DNA of 43,984 bases from Ruminococcus sp. UBA4240 (GTDB taxonomy: Bacteria; Bacillota; Clostridia; Oscillospirales; Ruminococcaceae): positions 1 to 43,984 of the forward strand of contig DGXE01000015.1 in assembly GCA_002395525.1 (NCBI GenBank), in the 5' to 3' direction. This document shows, piece by piece, positions 24,222 through 31,688 of this stretch (the first letter of the stretch is position 1; each line of letters begins with the position of its first letter). The position numbers and the translations under genes were made by a program. The notes under the pieces were generated by a model, which was given only the letters and a program-made list of their open reading frames with translations, was not told where the DNA came from and did not search any database.

Positions 24222-26519
24222 TTAACCTTCCGTCCTGGATATGAAGGTCACCTCTACCACCGTTCCCGCAGGGATCTCCGAACCTGCCTCATAGGACTGG
24301 GCATATGCTGTGGAGGTGCTGTTCTCTGAAGCGCCGTCACCGGCACGGTAATTGAGCCCCGCCTGCTCCAGCAGATACCTTGCATCGGACGGGTAGTAGC
24401 CGATGACATTGGGCACTGTCACCATCTGCTCCTCGTAGTCCTCCTCGGTGTAGAGGACTACCTTTGCACCCGCAGGCGCCTTGCCGGAGGGATTCTGTGA
24501 TACAACCTTCACGCCGCTTCCCTTTACGGTATATGAGAATTCCTCGCCCTCCAGTGTCTCCTGTGCCTCCTCAACGGTCATGCCCTTAACATCGGGCACA
24601 GCCACGTCAAGGACTGCAAGCTCGGATTCGGTATATTCGGGATAGTACCCCAGATAGGGGAGTGCCTCCTTGAATACGGCGGATACCACAGGAGCCGCCA
24701 CAAGGGAGCCGTAGTAAACCAGGGAGCCGTTGCGGTAGCCCTTTGGCTCATCTACCATGCACAGCATGATGATGTCCGGGTCGTTTGCGGGGGCAAATGC
24801 CACATAGGAGGAAACGTACAGATCCCAGTCCCCTGTCTGCCTTGACTTGATGAGCTTCTGACCCGTGCCGGACTTGCCGCCTATGCGGTAGCCCTTGATA
24901 TACACATTGCCGCCGCCGTTGTTGTTTACAACGTCCTCCAGCACCTGGCGCATCTCTGCGGACACCTCCTCGGAGATGACCTGTCTGCGCACGGTCTTGC
25001 CCTGGGTCATGACCACATTGCCATTGGGGTCCACCACCTTTTCCACCACATAGGGCTTTAAAAGGTAGCCTCCGTTGATAACGGCGGTGTAGGCTGTTAT
25101 CATCTGTATGGGGGTAACGGTATTTGACTGGCCGAAGGAGGCAGATGCCAGCTCAACTATTCCCATGGAATCCTCATCATAGGAAAGACCCAGCGCCTCC
25201 CCGGGAAGGTCGATGCCCGTAAGCTCCGTAAAGCCGTAGGCACGGTAATACTGAAGGAACTTCTCTATCCCCAGGCGCTGTCCTATCTGTATGAATGCAG
25301 GGTTGCAGGAATTGGTCATGGCGCGGGTAAAGTCCTGTGTGCCGTGATCTCCCGATGTCCAGCAGTGCATCTCCCAGTCTGCCACCTGTATGGCGCCGCC
25401 GCAGTAGAAGGTGGAGTCAAGGGTGATAGCCTCCTCCTCCAGTGCTGAGGAGCCTGTTACCACCTTGAATACAGAGCCGGGCTCATAGGGCTCGGAAATG
25501 GCCTTGTTCTTCCACTGCTGCTCCCGGAACTTGGCATAAAGCTCGCTGTACCCCTCGGTATCACCGGGGTTTTCCTCGGCATATGCCGCAAGGGCAGCCC
25601 TGTCCTTTGCGGAATATATGGAGCTGCGGTCATTCAGGTCAAAGCCGGGGGAAACTGCCATTGCAAGCACAGCCCCTGTCTTTGCGTCCATTATTATGGC
25701 GGAAGCCCTCTCCTGCACGTTGTTCTGCTCCACGCAGGCGTTGAGCTCCTTTTCAAGATAGTACTGCAGCGTGCTGTCTATGGTGAGGTAGATGGAATCC
25801 CCGTCCTTGGACTGATATACCTCGCTCTCGTTGTAGGGCATCTCGTTGCCTCTGCCGTCCTTGGCAGATATTACCTTGCCGTCGATGCCCGCAAGGTAGT
25901 CATTGTAGGATGCCTCCACACCGTAAATGCCGTCCCCCTCGTAGTTGGTAAAGCCTATGACATTTGCTGCAAGGGAGCCCTGGGGATAGAACCTCTTTGA
26001 CTCCTGCTCGGTGTAGATAAGGTTTCCGGAAAGCTCATCAGCCTTTGCCCTCTCCATTATCTTATCCACCACAGGCCTGTCCACCTTTGACGCCAGCTTT
26101 ATCCACTGCCGCCCTGCGGTGTCCTCGGCATAGAACATCTTTACGATCTCATCCTCGGTGTAGCCGAAGTCGGGAATCTCCTCCACAAGTATCTTAGCCG
26201 CACACCTTGCCTGCCTGTCCCTCTCGGAATTGTCCAGGGAGGCGTTGCCGTTGATTATGCCGGGTGCCAGTATTATGTTGTATACCGCCGATGACTGGGC
26301 AAGTATCTTGCCGTTAGTGTCATATATAGTGCCCCGTGCCGCCTTTACGGTAGTGGAGCCGAACTGGTTCTCGCTTGCCATTGCGGAATACTTTTCATGC
26401 TCCAGTATGGCTGTCTTATACAGGCAGCCTATGGCATATGTGATAGCGGCAACAGCCAAAACCCCTACTACTATATATCTTCTTTTCAGTGAACTCGACG
26501 GTCTGTAATCTTCTGCCAT
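24222..26519 (-). CDS. Class B penicillin-binding protein with two PASTA domains (FtsI/SpoVD type)
   Basis: A 765-residue bitopic membrane protein that cross-links septal peptidoglycan with FtsW. Order: short basic N-terminus, membrane helix (about 13-35), dimerisation domain with RGTIYDTNGKILA (about 62-74), transpeptidase with SVFK (S349-K352), SCN (404-406) and KSGTG, then PASTA repeats starting near VAVPDVKGMTVEEAQ (about 625) and VTVPNVIGYYPSDARYLL (about 694). In Bacillus the PASTA-bearing paralogues here are PBP2B and sporulation-specific SpoVD; the sequence alone does not decide, so no symbol is given. It is separated from ftsL by a terminator and a repeat element, so its expression may be partly uncoupled. 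Confidence 0.92.
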   Translation of the reverse strand: MAEDYRPSSSLKRRYIVVGVLAVAAITYAIGCLYKTAILEHEKYSAMASENQFGSTTVKAARGTIYDTNGKILAQSSAVYNIILAPGIINGNASLDNSERDRQARCAAKILVEEIPDFGYTEDEIVKMFYAEDTAGRQWIKLASKVDRPVVDKIMERAKADELSGNLIYTEQESKRFYPQGSLAANVIGFTNYEGDGIYGVEASYNDYLAGIDGKVISAKDGRGNEMPYNESEVYQSKDGDSIYLTIDSTLQYYLEKELNACVEQNNVQERASAIIMDAKTGAVLAMAVSPGFDLNDRSSIYSAKDRAALAAYAEENPGDTEGYSELYAKFREQQWKNKAISEPYEPGSVFKVVTGSSALEEEAITLDSTFYCGGAIQVADWEMHCWTSGDHGTQDFTRAMTNSCNPAFIQIGQRLGIEKFLQYYRAYGFTELTGIDLPGEALGLSYDEDSMGIVELASASFGQSNTVTPIQMITAYTAVINGGYLLKPYVVEKVVDPNGNVVMTQGKTVRRQVISEEVSAEMRQVLEDVVNNNGGGNVYIKGYRIGGKSGTGQKLIKSRQTGDWDLYVSSYVAFAPANDPDIIMLCMVDEPKGYRNGSLVYYGSLVAAPVVSAVFKEALPYLGYYPEYTESELAVLDVAVPDVKGMTVEEAQETLEGEEFSYTVKGSGVKVVSQNPSGKAPAGAKVVLYTEEDYEEQMVTVPNVIGYYPSDARYLLEQAGLNYRAGDGASENSTSTAYAQSYEAGSEIPAGTVVEVTFISRTEG

Positions 26520-26549
26520 AAATAAAAAACCCTTCTAGGTACTAGGTAT

Positions 26550-26686
26550 TAGGTGGCTAGGGGCTAGAAAAGCTAATGATGACCTCATAGCTTTACATCC
26601 TCTATATGCAGAAAAAGCATAGCTTTTGCAGGGAAAGAGGAGATCAAGCAAGCCGGTCTCTGTCACAGTCTAGCTTCTAGCCCCTA
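26550..26686. repeat. Intergenic inverted-repeat element between ftsL and the PBP gene
   Basis: Arms TAGGGGCTAG (26558-26567) and CTAGCCCCTA (26677-26686) are perfectly complementary, with further TAGGT/CTAGT words outside. The interior contains GCATAGCTTTTGCAGG and AAAGAGGAGATCAAGCAAG, shared with the tandem repeats at 39929-40417 (TATAGCTTTTGCAGGATAGAGG). Confidence 0.65.
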
Positions 26687-26699
26687 ACCCCTAGCTACT

Positions 26700-26733
26700 A
26701 AAAGAGGACGGAGCACTTTGACCCTCCGTCCTC
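26700..26733 (-). terminator. Intrinsic terminator after ftsL
   Basis: A 10-bp GC-rich stem GAGGACGGAG / CTCCGTCCTC (26704-26713, 26724-26733) followed on the minus strand by TTTTAG. It lies 10 bases after the ftsL stop and would reduce read-through from the mraZ promoter into the PBP gene. Confidence 0.75.
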
Positions 26734-26742
26734 CGTTTTCGT

Positions 26743-27234
26743 TTAGCTTCTTTCGTTCTCCCTGTCCTTGGCCTTTTCAGCAAGCCCCTCAAAGTAACGG
26801 GCTATGTCCTTGAAGATGTTGTCGTCCTTCTCGGTTATCTGTGCCACATTTGCGCTGTCAAGGGTTATATACTCTATCTGGGAGCGATCCAGCTTCTTCA
26901 TCCCCAGAACATTCTCAACATACTCCTCAACAGTCTTCTGGGAGCTCTTCTCCTCTATGGCGGCGATCATCCTGCGGTTTTCCTGCTCCAGATCCGCCAG
27001 CTTGTTCTGCTCCTGGGTTATCTCGGAATGGATGTCGGTTATCTGCGCATTGGAGGCAAGGAATGTCCCCAGTGATACAGCTGCGATAGCTGCCATGAAC
27101 ATGAACTTTATCATACCGCCCCACATGGAGGGTCTGCTCTGTGTCACGACCCTGGGCTGCTCTCTCCTTAACTGCGCTCTTTCTTCCCTTTCCTCAAACC
27201 GTGCTACATCATATGCTACGCTTGTATCAGCCAT
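26743..27234 (-). CDS. ftsL: FtsL-like septum formation protein
   Basis: A 163-residue bitopic protein. A charged, Arg-rich cytoplasmic part is followed by one membrane helix (about residues 41-60, IKFMFMAAIAAVSLGTFLA) and then a coiled coil with heptads (ITDIHSEITQEQNKLADLEQ...), the FtsL/DivIC architecture. The short motif after the coil (VEEYVENVLGMKKLDRSQIEYI) is characteristic of FtsL-type proteins. Its place between rsmH and the transpeptidase gene is the standard ftsL position. It forms a trimer with FtsQ and FtsB/DivIC to activate FtsW and the PBP. Confidence 0.88.
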   Translation of the reverse strand: MADTSVAYDVARFEEREERAQLRREQPRVVTQSRPSMWGGMIKFMFMAAIAAVSLGTFLASNAQITDIHSEITQEQNKLADLEQENRRMIAAIEEKSSQKTVEEYVENVLGMKKLDRSQIEYITLDSANVAQITEKDDNIFKDIARYFEGLAEKAKDRENERS

Positions 27235-27271
27235 TGCTCCTCAGCTCCTTTTAAAAAGAACCCGGCCTGTG

Positions 27272-28195
27272 TCAGCCGCTTTTCTCAAATATCCTCAGCT
27301 TTGCACTGCGGCTGCGGGGATTTCCCTCACATTCCTCACTGCCTGCCGTAATGGGCTTGCGGTTCACAAGGTGCCCCTTTGGCACATTGCCGCATACACA
27401 CACCGGAAAATCCGGCGGACAGGTGCAGCCCCTGCACCAGTCCCTGAATTTGTTCTTAACTATCCTGTCTTCCAGTGAATGGAAGGTGATTATGCACAGC
27501 CGCCCCTTTGGCAGCAGTGCTTCAAGACATTCGTCAAGTGCCGCCTCCAGGTGGCCGAACTCGTCATTCACGGCGATCCGTATTGCCTGAAAGGTCTGCC
27601 TTGCCGGGTTCTTGTCCCGCCTGAACTTTGCGGGATATGCCTCCGACACTATCCGTGCCAGCTCCAGAGTGCTCTCTATAGGCTTTACCGCCCGCTCACG
27701 GACTATGCCCGCAGCGATACGGGGAGCAAATTTCTCCTCACCGTATTTATATAGTATATCCCGGAGCTCGTCCTCACTGTACCCGTTGACTATATCCCTT
27801 GCGGATATGCCCTCCTTTGACATCCTCATGTCAAGGGGTGCATCCTGGTGATAGGAAAACCCTCTCTCCGCAGTGTCAAGCTGAAAGGATGAGACCCCAA
27901 GGTCAAGAAGTATGCCGTCTGCACCGGGTACATCCAGCTCCGAAAGGATCTGGCGTATCTCATCGTAATTGCCCCTTACCACAAGGGCATTCATACCGTC
28001 AAGCCGCTGTGTTGCAGTCCGCACCGCATCAGGGTCACGGTCTATACCGATAAGCCGCCCTGTTGTCAGCCTCTTTGCTATCTCCCGGGAATGCCCCGCA
28101 CCTCCGCAGGTGCCGTCAACATATGTGCCACCGGGCTTTATGTCAAGACCCTCAAGGCACTCCTCCAGCATAACGGGTATATGTGCAAATTCCAT
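27272..28195 (-). CDS. rsmH: 16S rRNA (cytosine-1402 N4) methyltransferase RsmH
   Basis: A 307-residue SAM-dependent methyltransferase modifying C1402 in the ribosomal P site. Motifs: HIPVMLEECLEGL at the N-terminus, SAM loop YVDGTCGGAGHSREI (about residues 25-39), GILLDLGVSSFQLD (about 97-110), the conserved RGFSYHQDAPLDMRM and FHSLEDRIVKNKFR near the C-terminus. The ATG lies directly after the mraZ stop (TAAATG). Length and location are standard. Confidence 0.97.
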   Translation of the reverse strand: MEFAHIPVMLEECLEGLDIKPGGTYVDGTCGGAGHSREIAKRLTTGRLIGIDRDPDAVRTATQRLDGMNALVVRGNYDEIRQILSELDVPGADGILLDLGVSSFQLDTAERGFSYHQDAPLDMRMSKEGISARDIVNGYSEDELRDILYKYGEEKFAPRIAAGIVRERAVKPIESTLELARIVSEAYPAKFRRDKNPARQTFQAIRIAVNDEFGHLEAALDECLEALLPKGRLCIITFHSLEDRIVKNKFRDWCRGCTCPPDFPVCVCGNVPKGHLVNRKPITAGSEECEGNPRSRSAKLRIFEKSG

Positions 28196-28624
28196 TTACA
28201 GTGCCAGCTCCTCAAGCACAGCAGAAAGCTCCTCGTCGGAGAACTTGCTGTCCTGCTCCTCGTAGCGGATGCTGTCCCATATCTCCGCCCTGTTGATATT
28301 GCCTATTACGGTGATATCATGGTCAAGGGCGGCGTGCTCACGCAGGTTTGCGGGGATAAGCACACGCCCCTGCTTGTCGCAGTCGGCTATTATGGCGTTT
28401 GCTGCAAACTTTCTAATGGCAGCCTTGCCTGTGGCACCTGTGAGAGTGGAGAGCTTCTCGGTGAATTTCTCCCATTCCTCACGGGAATAGGCGTAAAGAC
28501 ATCCCTCAAGGCCGATAGTGATAACAAAATCAGGCCCCAGCTGCTCCCGCAGCTTGTTAGGGAATGCCATACGCCCCTTTGAATCCATAGTATGATTGTA
28601 GGTACCCATCAGAGGCATATTCAT
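28196..28624 (-). CDS. mraZ: Transcriptional regulator MraZ
   Basis: A 142-residue protein made of two SpoVT/AbrB-like halves, each with the family D..GR motif: MGTYNHTMDSKGRMAFPNKLRE and ADCDKQGRVLIPANLRE. MraZ forms a ring-shaped oligomer that binds repeated TGG-containing boxes near the dcw promoter and usually represses it. The start at 28624 has AGGTGA five bases upstream; the GTG at 28633 in the same frame lies within that site. Candidate operator boxes are at 28683-28718. Confidence 0.95.
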   Translation of the reverse strand: MNMPLMGTYNHTMDSKGRMAFPNKLREQLGPDFVITIGLEGCLYAYSREEWEKFTEKLSTLTGATGKAAIRKFAANAIIADCDKQGRVLIPANLREHAALDHDITVIGNINRAEIWDSIRYEEQDSKFSDEELSAVLEELAL

Positions 28625-28648
28625 TGTTATCACCTGCCTTTCGTCTTG

Positions 28649-28681
28649 TTTTCAACATGGTTTTCAACAGGATGTTGAAAT
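28649..28681. promoter_or_regulatory. Three TTTTCAACA-type boxes in the mraZ leader
   Basis: TTTTCAACA at 28649-28657 and 28661-28669, and TGTTGAAAT (inverted) at 28673-28681, spaced 12 bases. They match the boxes between dnaA and dnaN. They lie between the MraZ boxes and the mraZ start. Possibly DnaA sites. Confidence 0.45.
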
Positions 28682-28682
28682 T

Positions 28683-28718
28683 CCCCACTTTTCACCATTT
28701 TTTGGGAAAGTTCACCAC
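28683..28718 (-). promoter_or_regulatory. MraZ operator boxes in the dcw promoter
   Basis: On the minus strand GTGGTG (28713-28718), ATGGTG (28693-28698) and GTGGGG (28683-28688) lie 20 and 10 bases apart, that is, on the same face of the helix, as expected for the ring of MraZ subunits. The first box begins 8 bases after the -10 box. Confidence 0.7.
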
Positions 28719-28726
28719 TTTGTTAC

Positions 28727-28755
28727 ATTATACAACACATCAGCCAAAATTGCAA
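28727..28755 (-). promoter_or_regulatory. dcw cluster (mraZ) promoter
   Basis: Minus strand: -35 TTGCAA (28750-28755), 17-base spacer, perfect -10 TATAAT (28727-28732). It drives mraZ-rsmH-ftsL and possibly beyond. Confidence 0.8.
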
Positions 28756-28858
28756 GTTGCATGACAAAAGAAATTAGGAAAAATTTAGCCCCTATTTTTG
28801 CCATATATTACAAAAAATTTAGTCAATTTGTAATTTCCAAGAGTAATATTGCAGAGAG

Positions 28859-28889
28859 TATAATTTTCCCCTGGTGGTGAAAAGTGGGG
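28859..28889 (+). promoter_or_regulatory. Second, mirrored MraZ-type operator with a -10 box, facing rpmH
   Basis: On the plus strand TATAAT (28859-28864) is followed after 9 bases by GTGGTG (28874-28879) and then GTGGGG (28884-28889), the same 10-base step as at mraZ. The 15 bases TGGTGAAAAGTGGGG are identical to those in the mraZ operator on the other strand. The -35 region is poor (TTCCAA). The spacer 28625-29284 holds this, the dcw and rpmH promoters and a repeat element; no gene was found there. Confidence 0.5.
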
Positions 28890-28984
28890 GCAAAAAGAAT
28901 TACAAAACGTATAGCTTCCCAAGACTCACACCGTAACCTGTTGTAACTGTTTTGTAATCTGCTTGAAGCAATAGGCAAGATAAT

Positions 28985-29118
28985 GACGGTGACCATACAG
29001 CTTTGTTCCCTTTGCATCAGCAAGAGCGAACCTTTTTGTGAGAGGATGAGCAAACAAAGAGGATGAAAGCAGAGAACTCTTTGTCAGCCTGTCTTGCTTC
29101 CTGCTTCCTGCCTCTTGC
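28985..29118. repeat. Repeat-like intergenic stretch before rpmH
   Basis: Contains AAAGAGGATGAAAGCA...GTCAGCCTG in the same order as the 163-bp repeats before gyrB (ATAGAGGGAAGCAAG...GTCAAAGCCTG), plus GCTTCCTGCCTCTTGCTTCTG-like words related to 18390. Only partial similarity. Confidence 0.4.
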
Positions 29119-29199
29119 TTCTGCTTTGTGCAAAATACAGTGTCACGCCGTGTAAAATCCGCAATATTTCAAACTCTTGACAAAAAAACCAAAAAGCAC

Positions 29200-29229
29200 T
29201 TGACATTGTCCCTCGATTTAGGTTATACT
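29200..29229 (+). promoter_or_regulatory. rpmH promoter
   Basis: Consensus -35 TTGACA (29200-29205), 18-base spacer, -10 TATACT (29224-29229), about 50 bases before the rpmH start. A second TTGACA lies 23 bases upstream. Confidence 0.85.
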
Positions 29230-29284
29230 ATATGCTTGATAGGGTATCACTAAACAACGATACTTCGGAAAGGAGAGATGAACG

Positions 29285-29419
29285 ATGAAGAGAACATACC
29301 AGCCCAAGAAGCTGCAGAGAAAGAAAGAGCACGGCTTTATGAAGAGAATGTCCACCAGCAACGGGCGCAAGGTGCTTGCCCGCAGAAGAGCCAAGGGCAG
29401 AAAGATGCTCAGCTATTGA
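29285..29419 (+). CDS. rpmH: 50S ribosomal protein L34
   Basis: A 44-residue, very basic protein, the standard L34 length, with the family start MKRTYQPKKLQRKKEHGF and the end SNGRKVLARRRAKGRKMLSY. It binds 23S rRNA in the large subunit. AAGGAGAG lies nine bases before the ATG. It is the first gene of the rpmH-rnpA-yidD-yidC-jag series, here pointing toward dnaA. Confidence 0.97.
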   Translation: MKRTYQPKKLQRKKEHGFMKRMSTSNGRKVLARRRAKGRKMLSY

Positions 29420-29446
29420 TCTGTTAAACGATACATGAGCGATGGG

Positions 29447-29488
29447 TCAGCAATGGGCACACTCATTTTGAGTAGGGCTCATTGCTGA
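29447..29488 (+). promoter_or_regulatory. Hairpin in the rpmH-rnpA spacer
   Basis: TCAGCAATG (29447-29455) and CATTGCTGA (29480-29488) form a 9-bp outer stem, with ACTCA/TGAGT inside. No T-run. It may set rnpA expression below rpmH, or be another small intergenic repeat. Confidence 0.45.
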
Positions 29489-29553
29489 TTATACTAAATG
29501 GGCTTGTCCTTATGATCATAACTCTAATCAAAACAGTATTCAGACTGATCTCT

Positions 29554-29928
29554 ATGATAATCAAGATTAACCGCAACAAGGATTTTGTGAGACTCTACAA
29601 AAAGGGCAGGACCCAGGGCAGCAGGCATTTTGTGGTCTTTTTCGCCAAGAACGGCGGGAAAGCGGCAAGCAAGCCCTCACGTCTTGGCATCAGCACCGGC
29701 AAGAAATGCGGGAATGCGGTTCAGCGTAGCCGTATAAGGCGGATAGTGCGTGCCGCATGGAGGAATGCCGCAAAGTCATCCCTTATACCGAAGGGATATG
29801 ATGTCATATTTTCCGCAAAGCAGGGGGCTGCATCCCTTAAAAGCACGGATGTGCAGCGCTTCCTGGAGACCCGTGTCATCCCCTCCATGACAAAGCTTGA
29901 AGCAAAGGCTGCGGTGAAGAATACCTGA
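29554..29928 (+). CDS. rnpA: Ribonuclease P protein component
   Basis: A 124-residue basic protein that binds RNase P RNA and aids pre-tRNA 5' maturation. The family pattern is clear: INRNKDFVRLYKKGRTQGSRHFVVFF, then the RNR-type helix GNAVQRSRIRRIVRAAWRN (normally K.GNAV.RN..KR..R) and GYDVIFSAKQGA. The start is uncertain: the frame is open back to a TTG at 29482 with an ATG at 29512, but RnpA proteins begin just before this region, so 29554 is preferred although no clear ribosome binding site precedes it. Ser replaces the usual Asn in the RNR motif (QRSRIRR). Confidence 0.9.
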   Translation: MIIKINRNKDFVRLYKKGRTQGSRHFVVFFAKNGGKAASKPSRLGISTGKKCGNAVQRSRIRRIVRAAWRNAAKSSLIPKGYDVIFSAKQGAASLKSTDVQRFLETRVIPSMTKLEAKAAVKNT

Positions 29929-29951
29929 TCCCGCCTTTCGGGAGGAAAGCT

Positions 29952-30293
29952 GTGGATCTGAAAAGCATAACGGCTGAAGTTTTTTTACTCCCTGTAAAAT
30001 TATACAGAAAGTATATATCCCCCATGAAGCCCCCTGTGTGCAAATACTATCCCTCATGCAGTGCATACGCCCTTGAGGCGGTGAGGACACAGGGAATAGC
30101 AAGGGGGACGATCCTTGCTGTGTGGCGGCTGCTGCGGTGCAATCCCTGTTCAAACGGAGGAGTGGACTATGTGCCCTTCACTCCGGATGAAAACGGCGGA
30201 TACCGTCCCGCAAACGCCCTTGCAGTCAGCATTGCAAGAAACACAGCTGAAACTGGTGACAAAGAAACAAAACGCACAGGTGCGTCTACATAA
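29952..30293 (+). CDS. yidD: Membrane protein insertion efficiency factor YidD
   Basis: A 113-residue protein with the YidD signature: an amphipathic N-terminus (VKLYRKYISPMKPPVCKYYPSCSAYALEAV), and then WRLLRCNPCSNGGVDYVP. The three conserved cysteines (in CKYYPSCS and RCNPCS) are present. It supports YidC-mediated membrane insertion. The start is GTG with GGAGG seven bases upstream. It sits between rnpA and yidC as in most Firmicutes. Confidence 0.94.
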   Translation: MDLKSITAEVFLLPVKLYRKYISPMKPPVCKYYPSCSAYALEAVRTQGIARGTILAVWRLLRCNPCSNGGVDYVPFTPDENGGYRPANALAVSIARNTAETGDKETKRTGAST

Positions 30294-30308
30294 AGGAAAG
30301 AACAGCGA

Positions 30309-31607
30309 ATGAATTTTATCTCAAATATCTTAGGCTATCCCCTGGGTCTGGTCATGTGGCTGATATACAAGCTGGTGAAGAACTACGGCATCGCCATACT
30401 GCTTTTCACCTTCCTTGTAAGGCTCATAATGTTCCCTCTCTCCGTAAAGCAGCAGAAAAGCTCCGCTGTAATGGCAGCATTCTCACCCAAGCTGGAGGAG
30501 ATAAAGAAAAAATACGCCAACAACCCAAACAAGCAGCAGGAGGAGCAGATGAAGCTCTACGAGGAGGAGGGGGTAAACCCCATGGCTTCCTGTCTGCCCA
30601 TGCTTATACAGCTTGTATTCCTGTACGGCGTGTTTGACGTTATATACCGCCCCCTGCACCACATTGCAAGGCTCTCCAACGACACCATCAACAGTATAAA
30701 GGGAATAGCCGCACCCCTCTTTGAGGGCAACAACTATTTCAATTCCCGCCCGGAGCTTTTTATATTACAGTCTGTACAGAATGATCCCTCATACTATCTC
30801 GACAACGGTGTAAGCGCAGAGATCGTAAATTCCATCACATCCTTCAACAACAAGCTCTTTGGCATAGTAGACCTGGGAACGATCCCGAATACCATATTCC
30901 AGAACAATATCAGCACATGGACAGCAGAGTCCTGGGGGCTGCTACTTATACCCATAATCGCAGGCCTTCTGCAGCTTGCCACCACTATATACAGCGTCCG
31001 CAAGCAGAAGAAGCTGAACCCCACCGGGGATCAGGCTGCACAGAGCATGATGGGCGGCATGAACACCATGCTGTACCTTATGCCTCTCATGTCCGTATGG
31101 ATAGGCTTTTCCACCGCTGCCGGCCTCGGCTACTACTGGATCTGCTCCTCACTTGTGGGACTTATCCAGATGGTAGTGCTCAACAAGGTCTACACCCCTG
31201 AATATGTGGCAAAGCTGGTTGAAAAGGACAAGGCAAAGAAGAAGAACAAGAAGCGTTCCGCTATTTCCGAAAAGTATCACGAGATGATGCAGCAGGCACT
31301 TGAAATGCAGGCGGGGCAGAACGGTCAGGACAGCAAGGCTGTCAGCCGTGCATCCGTAAAGGATGAGGACGGAAACGAGGTAAAGCTGTCCCGCTCCCAG
31401 ATGAATGAGTATGAAAAGCAGATAATCGCAGAGGCACGCCGCAGACAGGAAGAGAAATACGGTGAGCGCACCGCAGAGATAGAGGATGATGCTCCCAAGG
31501 GCAAAAAGGGGAAGAAAAACACCCCCGTACAGCAGCCCGAGGAGGATCCCGCGATAGTTGAAGCAAGAAGACGCATGGCGGAAAAATACGGCGACAGGAT
31601 CAATTGA
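30309..31607 (+). CDS. yidC: Membrane protein insertase YidC/OxaA (SpoIIIJ type)
   Basis: A 432-residue polytopic insertase. It starts directly with a membrane segment (GYPLGLVMWLIYKLVKNYG) and continues with the conserved YGIAILLFTFLVRLIMFPLSVKQQKSS, whose Arg lies in the hydrophilic groove, a charged coiled loop (KLEEIKKKYANNPNKQQEEQ) and further helices, ending YYWICSSLVGLIQMVVLNK. The C-terminal about 100 residues are highly charged and probably contact the ribosome. No lipobox cysteine is seen at the N-terminus, unlike Bacillus SpoIIIJ. Confidence 0.95.
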   Translation: MNFISNILGYPLGLVMWLIYKLVKNYGIAILLFTFLVRLIMFPLSVKQQKSSAVMAAFSPKLEEIKKKYANNPNKQQEEQMKLYEEEGVNPMASCLPMLIQLVFLYGVFDVIYRPLHHIARLSNDTINSIKGIAAPLFEGNNYFNSRPELFILQSVQNDPSYYLDNGVSAEIVNSITSFNNKLFGIVDLGTIPNTIFQNNISTWTAESWGLLLIPIIAGLLQLATTIYSVRKQKKLNPTGDQAAQSMMGGMNTMLYLMPLMSVWIGFSTAAGLGYYWICSSLVGLIQMVVLNKVYTPEYVAKLVEKDKAKKKNKKRSAISEKYHEMMQQALEMQAGQNGQDSKAVSRASVKDEDGNEVKLSRSQMNEYEKQIIAEARRRQEEKYGERTAEIEDDAPKGKKGKKNTPVQQPEEDPAIVEARRRMAEKYGDRIN

Positions 31608-31688
31608 GAATGATGTTGTGAGTAATGCACATCGCAGTTAAGCAGTAATGCAAAACCAAAGAAGGAAAGAACGCAGGGGGAATATACA

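Noticed and set aside
28994..29077. 27-codon open frame (MTVTIQLCSL...) between the MraZ-like operator and rpmH
   Set aside because: No ribosome binding site, and the sequence overlaps a stretch related to the intergenic repeats.
29278..29421. Out-of-frame open frame of 47 codons overlapping rpmH (starts MNDEENIPAQEAA)
   Set aside because: Its ATG is only two bases from the Shine-Dalgarno sequence that serves rpmH, and the composition reflects L34 codons. Overlapping genes here exist in Thermus, but nothing else supports this one.
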